Shown: positions 19,542-30,248, counted from the stretch's first letter. The stretch is DNA of 64,000 nt from Marinospirillum celere (GCF_900112235.1 NZ_FOLH01000005.1:186001-250000); one strand, 5' to 3'. The notes: generated by a model from the sequence alone, not told the origin. Numbers and translations: made by a program.

Positions 19542-20387
19542 ATGTTTCAACAAATTCGTGATGATATTAACAGTGTTTTTGACCGTGACCCGGCAGCACG
19601 CAACTGGTTCGAGGTTTTAACCACCTACCCGGGGCTGCATGCTCTACTTTTTCACCGCTGCAATCACTGGCTATGGAACAAAAAGCTCAAATGGTTGGCC
19701 CGCTGGATGTCAACTTGGTCACGCTGGCTAACCGGTATCGAAATCCATCCTGGAGCACAAATTGGCCAACGTTTCTTTATTGACCACGGCATGGGCGTAG
19801 TCATCGGTGAAACGGCAAAAATAGGCGACGATGTCACTCTTTATCACGGCGTGACTTTGGGTGGTACCAGTTGGAACAAGGGTAAGCGCCACCCAACTTT
19901 GGAGGATGATGTCATTGTTGGTGCCGGCGCCAAAATCCTAGGCCCCTTTACTGTTGGCAAGGGCGCCAAAATTGGTTCCAATGCGGTTGTTACTAAAGAG
20001 GTTCCCGCAGGAGCCACCGTCGTTGGTATTCCGGGTCGTATTGTGATGCGTGCCCAACCTGATATGGACGACCAGGAAGATTTCCAGGTAGATCCTGCCC
20101 TCCGCGAAGCTGCCCACAAACGCTTTGGTTTTGATGCCTATGGTATTAGCCAGGAGATGCCCGACCCCGTTGCCAAGTCAATTCGCGGGCTTCTAGATCA
20201 TATGCATGCTGTTGATGAGCGCATGGGCGATATCTGTAAGGCTTTACACCGGCTGGATAGCAATTTTCGTGAAGAAGACCTGCCCGAAATTGACGGTGAT
20301 GATTTCCCTGAAGATGGAGATATCTGCACCCTCTGCGGCCTTGATGAAATTGGTCGCAAAGCAGCATCCAAGAAAAAGCAGGACTGA
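19542..20387 (+). CDS. cysE: Serine O-acetyltransferase CysE
   Basis: 281 residues. The left-handed beta-helix of hexapeptide repeats runs about 65-170 with [20 protein letters not shown], the catalytic DHG/His region, [20 protein letters not shown] and [13 protein letters not shown]. It makes O-acetylserine, the carbon skeleton for cysteine, next to the cysteine desulfurase gene as in pseudomonads. The ~100-residue tail after the helix is acidic and includes a CTLC pair (residues ~264-267), which is unusual for the enzyme and might bind metal or respond to redox state. Confidence 0.94.
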   Translation: MFQQIRDDINSVFDRDPAARNWFEVLTTYPGLHALLFHRCNHWLWNKKLKWLARWMSTWSRWLTGIEIHPGAQIGQRFFIDHGMGVVIGETAKIGDDVTLYHGVTLGGTSWNKGKRHPTLEDDVIVGAGAKILGPFTVGKGAKIGSNAVVTKEVPAGATVVGIPGRIVMRAQPDMDDQEDFQVDPALREAAHKRFGFDAYGISQEMPDPVAKSIRGLLDHMHAVDERMGDICKALHRLDSNFREEDLPEIDGDDFPEDGDICTLCGLDEIGRKAASKKKQD

Positions 20388-20395
20388 TCGACCAA

Positions 20396-20428
20396 TTACT
20401 TGACTAAAATACGTGGTCTTTGCATAAT
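20396..20428 (+). promoter_or_regulatory. iscR promoter with candidate IscR type-1 site
   Basis: TTGACT (20400-20405), 17-base spacer, CATAAT (20423-20428); the predicted start lies about 25 bases before iscR. The 25 bases from 20396 align with the type-1 IscR consensus. The left half (TACTTGACTAAAATA) fits nearly perfectly and covers the -35 box, while the right half is poor. This matches the known negative autoregulation of iscR by [2Fe-2S]-IscR. Confidence 0.65.
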
Positions 20429-20460
20429 CCTTGTACTTACCACTAACCGGGGCAAGCACA

Positions 20461-20931
20461 ATGAGACTGACCACCAAAGGCCGTTATGCGGTCACAGCTA
20501 TGCTGGATCTGGCATTAAATGCGCGCACGGGACCTGTTTCACTGGCCGACATCTCCACACGTCAGGAAATATCACTTTCCTATTTGGAGCAACTGTTCGC
20601 GCGTCTTAGACGCAACGAACTGGTTACCAGTGTTCGGGGGCCGGGTGGCGGCTACCAGCTTGCCAGAGCCAGTGAAAATATTTTTGTTGCCCAGGTGATA
20701 GATGCGGTGAATGAGTCAGTAGATGCCACCCGCTGTAAAGGCAAAGGCGATTGCCGACAAGGCCACACCTGTCTGACTCACCACCTCTGGTGCCAGCTGT
20801 CTGATCAAATTCACCAGTTTCTGAGTGGTATTAGCCTTGCCGAACTGGTTGCTAAAGAAGAAAACCTGCGTATCGAAGCTGGCGGCCAGCAAACAATACG
20901 AGAAGACAAAATTCAACTTTCTGTGGTGTAA
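20461..20931 (+). CDS. iscR: Iron-sulfur cluster regulator IscR
   Basis: 156 residues from the ATG at 20461 ([19 protein letters not shown], the family start); the upstream in-frame codons are not part of it. A winged helix-turn-helix (Rrf2 family) occupies the N-terminal half, with [11 protein letters not shown] and GPGGGYQLA. The cluster ligands Cys92, Cys98, Cys104 and His107 are all present at E. coli positions. It should repress its own operon when [2Fe-2S]-loaded. Confidence 0.96.
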   Translation: MRLTTKGRYAVTAMLDLALNARTGPVSLADISTRQEISLSYLEQLFARLRRNELVTSVRGPGGGYQLARASENIFVAQVIDAVNESVDATRCKGKGDCRQGHTCLTHHLWCQLSDQIHQFLSGISLAELVAKEENLRIEAGGQQTIREDKIQLSVV

Positions 20932-20942
20932 ACAACCTGACA

Positions 20943-22085
20943 ATGACGCCTATTTATCTGGACTATGCCGCCACTACTCCGGCTGCTGCTGAAGTTGCCG
21001 AAACAATGGCGGCCTTCCTGACTAAGGATGGCTGCTTTGCCAATCCAGCTTCTCGATCACACCTTGCAGGCTGGCAAGCCGAACAGGCGGTTGAAAAAGC
21101 GCGGCGACAGGTTGCCGAACTCATCGGTGCTGATCTTCGGGAAATCGTCTGGACTTCGGGTGCCACCGAAGCCAACAACCTGGCATTGATCGGCGCTGCA
21201 CGCGCCAATCCTGACCGTGGACGCCACCTCATTACTTCGGCAATTGAACACAAGGCCGTACTCGATACCTGCACCTGGCTGGAAAAAGAAGGCTGGGAAA
21301 TTACCCGTCTTCGGCCTGACGCTCAGGGACGTGTTACGGCCCAACAGGTTGCAGAAGCACTCAGAGACGACACTCTAATGGTGTCCTTGATGCTGGTTAA
21401 CAACGAGCTGGGTACTGTTAACCCCATTGCTCAGGTCAGTGAACTTCTCAGCAAACATCCTTGTCTACTGCATGTTGATGCAGCCCAGGCTGCAGGCAAG
21501 CTACCCCTGGATGTTAAGGCACTGGACATTGACCTCTTGTCACTCAGTGCCCACAAGTTTTATGGCCCCAAGGGCGTTGGCGCGCTCTATGTACGCAGAG
21601 AGCCACCGGTTCGCCTTGAAGCACTGATTCATGGTGGTGGCCATGAACGCGGCATGCGCTCAGGCACCCTGCCCACTCACCAATTGGTTGGCATGGGTGA
21701 AGCCGCCAGACTGGCACAAGCAAATCTGCAAGCCGATGCCGAGCATGTCAGTCACTGCCGAAGGTTATTTTTGCAAGAGCTGAATCCTGGCTACTACCAG
21801 CAAACAGCTGACAATCCGGACAACTGGCCCGGCATCCTTAATTTGGCTTTTCCGGGCATAGAAGCAGAAACTTTAATCCTGGCGCTACCTGAACTGGCTG
21901 TTTCCACAGGCTCAGCTTGCAACTCAGCGACGGTAGACCCATCTTATGTATTAACAGCTCTGGGTTTGCCCAGGGCGCTGGCACTCAGTTCAGTGCGTTT
22001 CAGTTTTGGACGTTATCTGAGTTCTGAGCAGGCCAGTCAAGCAGGCCAACTAGTCAACCAGGCTATAGAACGCCTGAAACCCTGA
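20943..22085 (+). CDS. iscS: Cysteine desulfurase IscS (short C-terminus)
   Basis: 380 residues. PLP lysine is Lys205 (SAHKFYGPKG) and the catalytic loop cysteine is Cys326 (STGSACNSATVDPSYVL); HGGGHERGMRSGTLP is present. It removes sulfur from cysteine as a persulfide for Fe-S clusters and tRNA thiolation. E. coli IscS has 404 residues; this one stops at AIERLKP and lacks the final ~20-residue tail (LWEMYKQG...), a region involved in docking IscU. No iscU gene follows, only iscA. Confidence 0.94.
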   Translation: MTPIYLDYAATTPAAAEVAETMAAFLTKDGCFANPASRSHLAGWQAEQAVEKARRQVAELIGADLREIVWTSGATEANNLALIGAARANPDRGRHLITSAIEHKAVLDTCTWLEKEGWEITRLRPDAQGRVTAQQVAEALRDDTLMVSLMLVNNELGTVNPIAQVSELLSKHPCLLHVDAAQAAGKLPLDVKALDIDLLSLSAHKFYGPKGVGALYVRREPPVRLEALIHGGGHERGMRSGTLPTHQLVGMGEAARLAQANLQADAEHVSHCRRLFLQELNPGYYQQTADNPDNWPGILNLAFPGIEAETLILALPELAVSTGSACNSATVDPSYVLTALGLPRALALSSVRFSFGRYLSSEQASQAGQLVNQAIERLKP

Positions 22086-22102
22086 TTCTGGAGGTAAATA
22101 CC

Positions 22103-22426
22103 ATGGCTGTTACCATCACAACTTCGGCAGCAGAACATATCAGCAAATGCTTGCAAGAAAGAGGGGAAGGCGAAGGTTTGAGAGTCAAGGTCAAACCCAG
22201 CGGCTGTTCCGGCTATTCTTATGTTTTGGATTTTGCTGACCGCATTGAAGCCAATGATGAAGTTTTTGAAGAACAAGGCGTCAAAATTCTCGTCGATAAG
22301 GACAGCCTGCCCCTGCTGGACGGCACTCAGGTTGATTATGTTCAGGAAGGCTTGAATCGTTTTTTCCGCTTTAACAATCCTCGAGTCAAAGACGAGTGTG
22401 GTTGTGGCGAAAGCTTCAGCGTATAA
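22103..22426 (+). CDS. iscA: A-type iron-sulfur carrier protein IscA
   Basis: 107 residues, the same length as E. coli IscA, with the three ligand cysteines Cys35 (PSGCSGYSYVLDF) and the CGC pair near 99-101 (DECGCGESF). The start KPSGCSGYSY and end VKDECGCGES argue for IscA rather than ErpA. It carries Fe or [Fe-S] to apoproteins. It directly follows iscS where iscU would be expected, and ndk comes next. Confidence 0.93.
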   Translation: MAVTITTSAAEHISKCLQERGEGEGLRVKVKPSGCSGYSYVLDFADRIEANDEVFEEQGVKILVDKDSLPLLDGTQVDYVQEGLNRFFRFNNPRVKDECGCGESFSV

Positions 22427-22473
22427 TTGCGCCGAAAGTTTAATCCCTATCTACCTCACTACTGGAGATCTAC

Positions 22474-22902
22474 ATGGCTGTTGAGCGTACACTGTCAATT
22501 ATCAAGCCCGATGCTGTTGCCAAAAATGTTATTGGCGAAATCCTATCCCGCTTTGAAAAAGCCGGCTTACAAATTGTTGCTGCCAAAATGCAGCAATTGA
22601 GCCGTGAACAAGCGGAAGGCTTCTACGCTGAACACAAAGAGCGTCCCTTCTTTAATGATCTGGTCGGTTTCATGACCTCAGGTCCGGTTGTTATTCAAGT
22701 TCTGGAAGGCGAAAACGCCATTGCCCAGAACCGCGACCTAATGGGCGCAACCAACCCTAAAGAAGCGGCAGCTGGCACTATCCGCGCTGACTTCGCCAAC
22801 TCAATTGATGCCAATGCTGTACATGGCTCAGACTCACCTGAGTCAGCAGCCCGTGAAATTGCTTACTTCTTTGATAGCAATGAAATCTGTGCACGTGGCT
22901 AA
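22474..22902 (+). CDS. ndk: Nucleoside diphosphate kinase
   Basis: 142 residues, standard length. It transfers the gamma phosphate between nucleoside triphosphates and diphosphates through a phospho-histidine. [14 protein letters not shown], the nucleotide-binding [18 protein letters not shown] and the catalytic His in [12 protein letters not shown] are present. CTGGAG lies eight bases upstream of the ATG. It sits between the isc genes and rlmN as in Pseudomonas, although there the complete isc set separates iscA from ndk. A GU-containing hairpin at about 22940-22966 follows, without a T run. Confidence 0.97.
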   Translation: MAVERTLSIIKPDAVAKNVIGEILSRFEKAGLQIVAAKMQQLSREQAEGFYAEHKERPFFNDLVGFMTSGPVVIQVLEGENAIAQNRDLMGATNPKEAAAGTIRADFANSIDANAVHGSDSPESAAREIAYFFDSNEICARG

Positions 22903-23036
22903 TTAGCCGCGCTAACAGATAGGCACTGGTGACAAAACGAAGGGGTGGCCTGCAAGGCTGCCCCTTTGCCGCTTGTATATCCGTGCATTTTTCGCCACAC
23001 TTTCGCACCGAACACCCGCTGCCGCAGGCAAAGATC

Positions 23037-24206
23037 ATGCAAACAGAAACCACTACCAACGAAACCCCAACCCAGGAAAAAGCCAATTTGCTGGGTATGA
23101 CCCTGACTGAACTGGAAACCTTTTTCTTAGAGCTGGGTGAAAAAAAGTTTCGTGCGGCTCAGGTTATGAAGTGGATGCATCATCGTTGCGCTGCCAGCTT
23201 TGAAGAAATGACAGACCTAAGCAAACAGCTTAGAGAGAAACTATTAAAATGTGCTGAAATACGCCCACCCAAAGTCGTTCTTGAGGACATCTCCAACGAC
23301 GGCACCCGCAAATGGGTTTTGGAAGTCGGCGATGGCAGTCATGTTGAAGCTGTACTCATTCCCGCTGGCGGCAATCGTCGAACCCTTTGCGTCTCTTCAC
23401 AGGTAGGCTGCTCACTTGATTGCTCTTTCTGCTCCACCGGCAAACAAGGCTTTCAGCGCAACCTAACCCCAGCAGAAATTATCGGCCAGGTCTGGGTTGC
23501 CCAGAAATCTTTCGGTCCAAGGAAAGACAGCAGCAACCGCCCAGTAACCAACGTCGTTATGATGGGAATGGGCGAACCCCTGATGAACTACCAGCCGGTT
23601 TTGGCCGCCATGAAAATCATGCTGGAAGATAATGGTTATGGTCTTTCCAAACGCCGCGTTACCCTGTCCACCTCAGGTCTAGTGCCCCAACTGGATAAAC
23701 TAGGTGATGAAATTGATGTCTCCCTGGCCATTTCCCTGCATGCGCCCAATGACGCGCTCAGAAATCAATTGGTTCCGGTAAACCGTAAATACCCAATTGC
23801 CGAGCTGATGGCAGCCTGTCAGCGCTATCTGAAAAAATGCGGTGACTCACGAGAAGTCACCATTGAGTACACCCTGATGGCTGGTGTTAATGATCAAAAA
23901 GAGCATGCCTTCCAATTGGGCAGGTTACTGAAACAGCTACCCTGCAAGATCAACCTGATCCCTTTCAACCCCTTTCCCCACTCAGGCTATGAAAGGCCTT
24001 CACGCAACCAGGTCATGCGTTTTCAAAGCTGGCTGCATGAGCAGGGTTATTCAGCGCCCATACGCACAACGCGGGGTGATGATATAGACGCAGCCTGCGG
24101 TCAGCTGGTCGGCCGTGTTAAGGATAAAACAAAACGCAGTGCCCGCTATGCAGAGCAGCGGATACCTGCCACTCAGGTTGAAGATTCCAGCTTTACTGCC
24201 CTCTAA
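23037..24206 (+). CDS. rlmN: Dual-specificity 23S rRNA/tRNA adenine C2-methyltransferase RlmN
   Basis: 389 residues from the ATG at 23037, near the E. coli length of 384; the open frame extends 36 codons upstream without family similarity. It is a radical-SAM enzyme that methylates A2503 of 23S rRNA and A37 of tRNAs. Visible are the [15 protein letters not shown] triple-cysteine motif, [27 protein letters not shown] and, near the C-terminus, [10 protein letters not shown] with the second catalytic Cys. It needs an Fe-S cluster and lies just after the isc/ndk block. Confidence 0.96.
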   Translation: MQTETTTNETPTQEKANLLGMTLTELETFFLELGEKKFRAAQVMKWMHHRCAASFEEMTDLSKQLREKLLKCAEIRPPKVVLEDISNDGTRKWVLEVGDGSHVEAVLIPAGGNRRTLCVSSQVGCSLDCSFCSTGKQGFQRNLTPAEIIGQVWVAQKSFGPRKDSSNRPVTNVVMMGMGEPLMNYQPVLAAMKIMLEDNGYGLSKRRVTLSTSGLVPQLDKLGDEIDVSLAISLHAPNDALRNQLVPVNRKYPIAELMAACQRYLKKCGDSREVTIEYTLMAGVNDQKEHAFQLGRLLKQLPCKINLIPFNPFPHSGYERPSRNQVMRFQSWLHEQGYSAPIRTTRGDDIDAACGQLVGRVKDKTKRSARYAEQRIPATQVEDSSFTAL

Positions 24207-24215
24207 GGATAGCCC

Positions 24216-24923
24216 ATGCCGCGCTTGCTGATTGCTTTGCTACTTCTCATGCTTTCAGGTTGTGCCACTCAACCCCCCTGGGAAAGGACAGACCCTGACA
24301 AGCAGGCCGATGCCTATGCTAACCTGGGTCATGGTTATCTGGAACAGGGTGACTATAATCGTTCGCTACGCGAGTTTGACCGTGCCCTTGCACTAAGACC
24401 CAGGCATGCCAGAGCCCTGCATGGCATGGCACTGACTCTGCAAGCCCAGGAAGAAAACCAGCTTGCAGAAAACTTCTTTAAACAAGTTTTACAAGTTGAC
24501 CGCAATAAAACCTTTGCCAGAAACAATTATGCCGCTTTCTTATTTGAACAAAGGCGTTATGATGAAGCACGCAGAGAATTGGAAATAGCCAGCCGGGATA
24601 TTTTTTACCCGGAGAGAGCCATTGTTTTTGAGAATCTTGGCTATGTAGCCCTTGCTCAGGATGACCACCAGGCCGCTCGTGAGTATTTTCGACGCAGCCT
24701 GGGCCTAAATCGCAACCTGGTTAATGCTCACAGAGAACTACTGGAACTTTATCTGCCTGATGAGCCCGAAAGGGCCATCCAGCATTGGAGCTATCTGGAG
24801 CAAGAAGGTGTCAGTGACCGCGAAACACTTTATCTGGGCTTGGAGCTGGCCAAAATCACTGGAAATCAGCAGAAGCAAGAACAGATCAGACAACGCCTAA
24901 ATGAGCTGAATGACAACAATTAA
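24216..24923 (+). CDS. pilF: Type IV pilus biogenesis/stability lipoprotein PilF (PilW)
   Basis: 235 residues with a lipoprotein signal (LMLSGC, lipidated Cys16) and about six TPR units (for example NLGHGYLEQGDYNRSLREFD and NLGYVALAQDDHQAAREYFR). PilF is the outer-membrane pilotin for the PilQ secretin. It sits between rlmN and rodZ, its conserved place in Pseudomonas and relatives, and implies a type IV pilus in this organism. Confidence 0.93.
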   Translation: MPRLLIALLLLMLSGCATQPPWERTDPDKQADAYANLGHGYLEQGDYNRSLREFDRALALRPRHARALHGMALTLQAQEENQLAENFFKQVLQVDRNKTFARNNYAAFLFEQRRYDEARRELEIASRDIFYPERAIVFENLGYVALAQDDHQAAREYFRRSLGLNRNLVNAHRELLELYLPDEPERAIQHWSYLEQEGVSDRETLYLGLELAKITGNQQKQEQIRQRLNELNDNN

Positions 24924-24953
24924 GCTTCTGCTTAACTGAGGATTCCCGACACC

Positions 24954-25943
24954 ATGACAGCAACACAGCAAGACGAAAAACCTAATACTGAAAATACCCA
25001 GGATAAACCTCAGCCCAGTTGCAGCCGTCCTGGCGAGTTATTGCGTAAAGCACGTGAAGCCAAAGGACTTACCCAAGGCGAAGTTGCCAAGCAGTTAAAC
25101 TTTTTACCGGTTTATGTTCCCGCCCTGGAAGATGAGAACTTTGATGCCCTGCATAGCAAAACCTTTATTAAAGGTTATATGCGAGCCTATGCACGCTTCC
25201 TGAAAATTGATGCGGATGAAGTATTGCGTTGCTTTGCGGAACATCATCCCAGTCTGGAAAGCCAAGAACGTGTTCAACCGATTGAAGGGGTTAAGCCTCC
25301 CAAATCTGGTCGCAACCTGGTTTTCAAGCTCTTTACCCTCCTGGTGGTTGCTGCATTAATTGCGGTTATTATTCTCTGGTGGCAAAGCCGCAACCTTGAG
25401 CCCCTGCAATCCTTAACCAATCAAGATGTCCAAGTGGATACACTGGATGGCGAAACGATTACTGCTCCCATGGGTCAGGCTGAAGAAGAACGTCTTCCCG
25501 AAACCACCACTGAAACCACTAGTGATGAACTCCCCCAGCCTGTCTCAGAGTTAGTTTCAGAAGAAGAACCACGCCAACTGGCCGCTCAGCCTGAAAGCCT
25601 TCCCGACAATCTGGAGACTCTAGCTGCCGAAACCATCCAGCCACCCCCACCTCCCGCCATTCAAGAGTTTAGTGGTGATCCTCTGGATGTGACCGCAGAC
25701 AACAGCAACCTGGTTGCCATGACTTTCTCGGATGACTGCTGGACAGAAGTCAGGGATGCACAGGATCGGGTTCTGCATGCCAATTTGAACCGGGCGGGTG
25801 ATCGGATTTTACTTGAGGGCGAAGCACCCTTTAGAATAGTCTTTGGCCAAGGGCGAGCAGTGGAAGTTTTCCACCAGGGCGAGGCAGTTGATTTCTCTAG
25901 CCGCATTCGCGCCAACGGCTATACCTCCATGACCATTGAATAA
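24954..25943 (+). CDS. rodZ: Cell-shape protein RodZ
   Basis: 329 residues. A cytosolic N-terminal helix-turn-helix domain (about 25-95: [20 protein letters not shown]) binds MreB in the family. One membrane helix lies at about 119-140 ([18 protein letters not shown]). A Pro/Glu/Thr-rich periplasmic linker follows, and the C-terminal DUF4115 domain starts near 250 ([19 protein letters not shown]). The bitopic layout is typical. ispG follows 17 bases later. Confidence 0.94.
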   Translation: MTATQQDEKPNTENTQDKPQPSCSRPGELLRKAREAKGLTQGEVAKQLNFLPVYVPALEDENFDALHSKTFIKGYMRAYARFLKIDADEVLRCFAEHHPSLESQERVQPIEGVKPPKSGRNLVFKLFTLLVVAALIAVIILWWQSRNLEPLQSLTNQDVQVDTLDGETITAPMGQAEEERLPETTTETTSDELPQPVSELVSEEEPRQLAAQPESLPDNLETLAAETIQPPPPPAIQEFSGDPLDVTADNSNLVAMTFSDDCWTEVRDAQDRVLHANLNRAGDRILLEGEAPFRIVFGQGRAVEVFHQGEAVDFSSRIRANGYTSMTIE

Positions 25944-25960
25944 CCCCTGACGGCTCCCAG

Positions 25961-27073
25961 ATGCAACACACCTCTTTTATTAAACGTCGCAAATCTCGCC
26001 AAATACGCGTGGGCTCACTGTTGGTTGGTGGTGATGCACCTATTAGCGTACAGAGTATGACCAATACTGAAACCTGCGATGTTGAGGCAACCGTCCGACA
26101 AATCCAGGATTTGGAAAAAGCGGGGGCTGATTTGGTTCGCGTTTCAGTGCCCAGCATGGAGGCCGCTGAAGCCTTTGGTAAAATCCGCCAGCAAATACAA
26201 CTGCCACTGGTTGCCGATATCCACTTTGATTACAAGATTGCCTTGAAAGTTGCGGAGCTGGGTGTCGACTGCCTGCGCATCAATCCCGGAAATATTGGTC
26301 GTGAAGACCGAGTAAGAGAAGTCGTCGCTGCAGCCCGGGACAAGGGCATTTCCATTCGGATAGGTGTCAATGCAGGCTCTCTGGAAAAGGATTTACAAAA
26401 GAAATACGGCGAGCCCACTCCAGCAGCCCTGGTAGAGTCAGCTCTACGTCATGTTGACCACCTGGATCGCCTGGATTTCCAAGAATTCAAAGTCAGCGTC
26501 AAAGCCTCAGATGTCTTTATGGCTGTTGAAGCCTATCGACAGCTGGCACGTGAAATTGAGCAGCCGCTGCATCTAGGGATTACGGAAGCCGGTGGCCTCC
26601 GCTCAGGCACCGTCAAGTCTGCGGTTGGTCTGGGTGCCCTGCTAATGGATGGCATAGGCGACACGCTTAGAATCTCTCTGGCGGCTGACCCAGTTGAAGA
26701 AATCAAAGTCGGTTTTGATCTGCTGAAAAGCCTGCGGCTACGCAGCAAGGGAGTTAATTTCATTGCCTGCCCCAGTTGTTCACGGCAAAACTTTGATGTG
26801 GTCGCCACCATGAACGAGCTGGAAAATCGTGTTGAAGACCTCCTTACCCCTCTGGATGTTGCTGTTATCGGCTGCGTTGTCAATGGACCTGGAGAAGCTC
26901 GTGAAGCTGAACTGGGCCTAACCGGCGGCACACCTCAGCATTTGATATATATTGACGGCAAGCCTGCCAGCAAGGTCACCAGTGAACATCTTATTGACCA
27001 GCTGGAAGAGCTCATCCGCACCAAGGCCGCCGCAAAGCAAGCCAGTCTCGATCAACTCCTCGCAAAAGATTAA
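25961..27073 (+). CDS. ispG: 4-hydroxy-3-methylbut-2-enyl diphosphate synthase (flavodoxin) IspG
   Basis: 370 residues, close to E. coli GcpE. It converts MEcPP to HMBPP in the MEP isoprenoid pathway. The TIM-barrel part contains [18 protein letters not shown] and [11 protein letters not shown]. The [4Fe-4S] ligands are in [11 protein letters not shown] and [10 protein letters not shown]. Its stop overlaps the TAAGGTG that serves as ribosome-binding site for hisS. Confidence 0.97.
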   Translation: MQHTSFIKRRKSRQIRVGSLLVGGDAPISVQSMTNTETCDVEATVRQIQDLEKAGADLVRVSVPSMEAAEAFGKIRQQIQLPLVADIHFDYKIALKVAELGVDCLRINPGNIGREDRVREVVAAARDKGISIRIGVNAGSLEKDLQKKYGEPTPAALVESALRHVDHLDRLDFQEFKVSVKASDVFMAVEAYRQLAREIEQPLHLGITEAGGLRSGTVKSAVGLGALLMDGIGDTLRISLAADPVEEIKVGFDLLKSLRLRSKGVNFIACPSCSRQNFDVVATMNELENRVEDLLTPLDVAVIGCVVNGPGEAREAELGLTGGTPQHLIYIDGKPASKVTSEHLIDQLEELIRTKAAAKQASLDQLLAKD

Positions 27074-27085
27074 GGTGAAGTTTCA

Positions 27086-28372
27086 GTGGCAAAGAAGATT
27101 CAAGCCATCCGGGGTATGAATGACCTCCTCCCCGATAGCAGCCCTCGCTGGCAATATTTGGAAGAAAAAGTACGCACCCTGCTCAATCGTTATGGCTACA
27201 GTGAAATTCGTATGCCGATTGTCGAGCAGACTGCTCTCTTCAAGCGTTCCATCGGTGAAGTTACTGACATCGTTGAAAAAGAAATGTACACCTTTGAAGA
27301 TCGCAATGGTGACAGCCTGACGCTACGCCCTGAAGGAACGGCTGGCTGTGTACGCGCAGGTGAAGAGCACGGCCTACTGTTTAACCAGCAACAGCGGCTC
27401 TGGTATCAAGGCCCCATGTTTCGGCATGAACGTCCTCAAAAGGGCCGTTACCGCCAATTCCACCAAATTGGTGTCGAAACCTTTGGTATCACCGGCCCTG
27501 ATATAGACGCTGAACTCATCCTTTTATCTGCTCGTCTCTGGCGGGAGTTGGGCATCCTTGACCACCTGACCCTTGAACTCAACACTCTGGGCAGCTCAGA
27601 AGCCAGGGCAGCCTATCGCAGTGCGCTAACTGACTACCTCAAGGCATACCAGGCAGAGCTGGATGAAGACAGCCAACGCCGCCTGAGTACTAATCCGCTG
27701 CGCATACTCGACTCCAAAGATGCCCGAACCCAGGAAATTTTGCAGAACGCTCCTGCGTTTGAGGAACACTTAGACGAAGAAAGTCGGCAACACTTTGCCG
27801 GTCTTTGCCAGTTGCTTGATGCTGCTGGCATTCATTACACCCTTAACCCGCGTCTGGTTAGAGGCCTAGATTACTACGGTAAAACGGTTTTTGAGTGGAC
27901 AACCCAAGCACTTGGTTCACAAGGCACGGTTTGTGCAGGTGGTCGTTATGATGCCTTGGTTGAGCAGCTAGGCGGCAAATCCACTCCGGCAGTTGGCTTC
28001 GCCATGGGTGTAGAGCGTTTGGTACTACTCCTGGAAACCTTGAACGCCTTCCCAGCCAAGTTGGAGCAACGCCTAGATGCGTATTTGACTGCGTTTGGAG
28101 AAGGTGCAGCCAGTCATGCCCTGCTCTTGGCAGAGCGCTTGAGAAGTGAGCAACCCGAGCTGCGCATTCAAACGCACTGTGGTGGCGGCAACTTCAAAAA
28201 GCAAATCAAAAAGGCCGATCAGTCGGGTGCGCAAGTAGCCATTCTGCTCGGTGAAGATGAAATGAGCCGCGGTGTGGCTTCGATAAAGTTCCTCCGGGAA
28301 GAAAAAGAACAGGTTGAAGTGGCTATCAGTGAGTTAGCACTCACCCTTAAAGAACATTTGCAAAGGCTTTAA
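27086..28372 (+). CDS. hisS: Histidine-tRNA ligase
   Basis: 428 residues (E. coli 424), starting with GTG at 27086 because [16 protein letters not shown] is the conserved N-terminus and AAGGTG lies upstream. Class II synthetase motifs are visible: motif 2 region [19 protein letters not shown], the histidine-binding [13 protein letters not shown] and [14 protein letters not shown], then motif 3 [13 protein letters not shown] and a C-terminal anticodon-binding domain (from about 335). Confidence 0.98.
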   Translation: MAKKIQAIRGMNDLLPDSSPRWQYLEEKVRTLLNRYGYSEIRMPIVEQTALFKRSIGEVTDIVEKEMYTFEDRNGDSLTLRPEGTAGCVRAGEEHGLLFNQQQRLWYQGPMFRHERPQKGRYRQFHQIGVETFGITGPDIDAELILLSARLWRELGILDHLTLELNTLGSSEARAAYRSALTDYLKAYQAELDEDSQRRLSTNPLRILDSKDARTQEILQNAPAFEEHLDEESRQHFAGLCQLLDAAGIHYTLNPRLVRGLDYYGKTVFEWTTQALGSQGTVCAGGRYDALVEQLGGKSTPAVGFAMGVERLVLLLETLNAFPAKLEQRLDAYLTAFGEGAASHALLLAERLRSEQPELRIQTHCGGGNFKKQIKKADQSGAQVAILLGEDEMSRGVASIKFLREEKEQVEVAISELALTLKEHLQRL

Positions 28373-28423
28373 GGTCAGTTAAGATAGCTCTCATTTTGCA
28401 CGTTTAATTATTTGGGACAGACT

Positions 28424-29068
28424 ATGCGCAGCGAAGAAGAACAGATTGAATCCTTCAAAGAATGGTGGAACAAGAATGGTAAATCGCTGATTGCCGGTGT
28501 CGTCATTGCTGTAGCAGGTGTCGGTGGCTGGAAAGGCTGGGAAAGCTATCAAACAAGTCAAGCAGAATCAGCGTCAGCGCTCTATAGCCAACTGGCTCAA
28601 ATCGTTTCCAGTGGCACGGGAGATGAAAGAGAAGCCCAGGCAGCAGCCATAATAGAGCAGTTAACTAGTGATTTTGACCGTACTGTTTATTCTGATTATG
28701 CCCGTCTTTTTGCTGCCCGTCTGGCCGTAGAAAGGGATGAGCTGGAACAAGCCCAAAGCCATCTGCGCTCAACGCTGGAATCAACCCGAATTGATGCTAT
28801 TGAATTAGTTGCCCGTCTGCGCTTGGCTCGCATCCTGAGCTCTCAAGAACAAATCAGCGAAGCACTTAGCCTGCTGGATGTCCCTAATGCCGGCGGCTTC
28901 ACTGCTGACTTCGAATCCCTGCGTGGTGATTTGCTGATGTCGAAGGGTGATGCACTCCAGGCGCGCCAGGCCTACCAAAAAGCCCTTGAAGCCAGTCGCG
29001 CTGCAGGTGAAACTGCCCCACTGGTTGAAATCAAGCTCGATAACCTGGCTACCCATGGGGATGCTTAA
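28424..29068 (+). CDS. yfgM: YfgM family periplasmic TPR chaperone
   Basis: 214 residues from the ATG at 28424, with GGGAC upstream; a TTG at 28412 could add four residues. The N-terminus is cytosolic (RSEEEQIESFKEWWNKNGK) followed by one membrane helix (about 20-40) and a TPR-like periplasmic domain. E. coli YfgM associates with the SecYEG translocon and PpiD. Its TAA overlaps the bamB ATG (TAATG). Position between hisS and bamB is conserved. Confidence 0.93.
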   Translation: MRSEEEQIESFKEWWNKNGKSLIAGVVIAVAGVGGWKGWESYQTSQAESASALYSQLAQIVSSGTGDEREAQAAAIIEQLTSDFDRTVYSDYARLFAARLAVERDELEQAQSHLRSTLESTRIDAIELVARLRLARILSSQEQISEALSLLDVPNAGGFTADFESLRGDLLMSKGDALQARQAYQKALEASRAAGETAPLVEIKLDNLATHGDA

Positions 29069-30246
29069 TGCTCGCCAGTCTGTCCGCTTCCCTGCTTAAA
29101 ACAGCAGCAGTTTCACTGGCACTCTTTCTGGTAGGCTGTAGTAGCCTACCCGAGCCCCAGTATCCTCCTGAGCCCTTACCAGAGCACTCTGGTGAAAACA
29201 GCTTACAAAGAGAATGGCGCGACCACTCAGGATTTGGTGAGCGCTGGCGGGGCTATGATTTATCCCCAGCCCTTTCCGGTTCGCTACTGATTACAGGTGA
29301 TGCCAAGGGCTATCTTCAAGCCTTTGACCTTGAGGGTGGTTTTTTAAGCTCCAGTCGCACTCTTTGGACCAAGGAGTTAGGTGTCGGCATCAGTGCTGGC
29401 CTTACCCTGGTTAATGATCAGCTGTTCCTGGTGACTCAAAATGGCCAATTAGTTAAAAAAGATGCCCGCACAGGCCAGGAGATCTGGCAGGTACGTTTGC
29501 CTAGTGAAGCCCTCAGTCCAGCCCAGGTTGGCGAAGGCCTGGTGGCTGTAAAAACAGCTGATGGCAAGCTAACCGGTTTCAATCGGGAAACAGGTCGGCA
29601 ACTGTGGAGCTTTGACAGCCGCCTCCCCTCCTTAACCCTGAGAGGCACAGCATCACCCACCATTACCAGCACACAAACCTTTGTTGGCTTTGCCAATGGC
29701 CGACTCTATGCCGTCGACAATGCCACAGGTCAGGCCCGCTGGGATACGCGTATTGCTCAACCACAAGGGCGAACCGATATTGAGCGCCTGGTCGATATTG
29801 ACGGTCAGGCCCGCTTAGCCGATGGTCTGCTCATTATCAACAGCTACCAGGGTGAAACTCAGGCACTGGACCCTTTTTCGGGGCGCAGCCGCTGGAGTCA
29901 GGATATCTCCAGTTTTCACTCCCCCGTGATTCACGACGGCCAGGTTTTCATCGTTGATGAAGCCAGTCGTATTCATGCCCTGGATCTGGCATCCGGCAGT
30001 AATCTTTGGAAGCAGGAAGCTCTTTTTGGTCGCCAGCTCACTGAACCTGTCATTCTCTCTGGTCTGTTGGTGGTTGCTGACTATCAAGGCTATATTCACT
30101 TAATCGACCCAGAAACAGGCCGAGTAACCGGACGCCAAGGCTTTGATCTTGACGGCATCCGCTCGACCCCCATTGTCAATGAAGATCGCCTGCTGGTGCA
30201 CTCCATCCGCGGCCGTCTTGGGCTATTCACCCTCAAGAAAGACTAA
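29068..30246 (+). CDS. bamB: Outer-membrane assembly lipoprotein BamB
   Basis: 392 residues, the same length as E. coli BamB. It has a lipobox (LVGC, Cys24) and an eight-bladed PQQ-type beta-propeller, visible as repeated units such as [29 protein letters not shown] and [13 protein letters not shown]. It is a BamA partner in inserting outer-membrane proteins. Translationally coupled to yfgM and two bases upstream of der. Confidence 0.96.
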   Translation: MLASLSASLLKTAAVSLALFLVGCSSLPEPQYPPEPLPEHSGENSLQREWRDHSGFGERWRGYDLSPALSGSLLITGDAKGYLQAFDLEGGFLSSSRTLWTKELGVGISAGLTLVNDQLFLVTQNGQLVKKDARTGQEIWQVRLPSEALSPAQVGEGLVAVKTADGKLTGFNRETGRQLWSFDSRLPSLTLRGTASPTITSTQTFVGFANGRLYAVDNATGQARWDTRIAQPQGRTDIERLVDIDGQARLADGLLIINSYQGETQALDPFSGRSRWSQDISSFHSPVIHDGQVFIVDEASRIHALDLASGSNLWKQEALFGRQLTEPVILSGLLVVADYQGYIHLIDPETGRVTGRQGFDLDGIRSTPIVNEDRLLVHSIRGRLGLFTLKKD

Positions 30247-30248
30247 TT

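Noticed and set aside
22936-22970. Hairpin after ndk as terminator
   Set aside because: The stem depends on two G-U pairs and is followed by TTTGCCGC with no real T run; rlmN follows closely, so read-through is likely.
22929-23036. N-terminal extension of RlmN in the open frame
   Set aside because: These 36 codons do not resemble the family, overlap the post-ndk hairpin, and the ATG at 23037 gives the normal length.
28412-28423. TTG start for yfgM
   Set aside because: An ATG four codons later has a better-placed ribosome-binding site and matches the family start.
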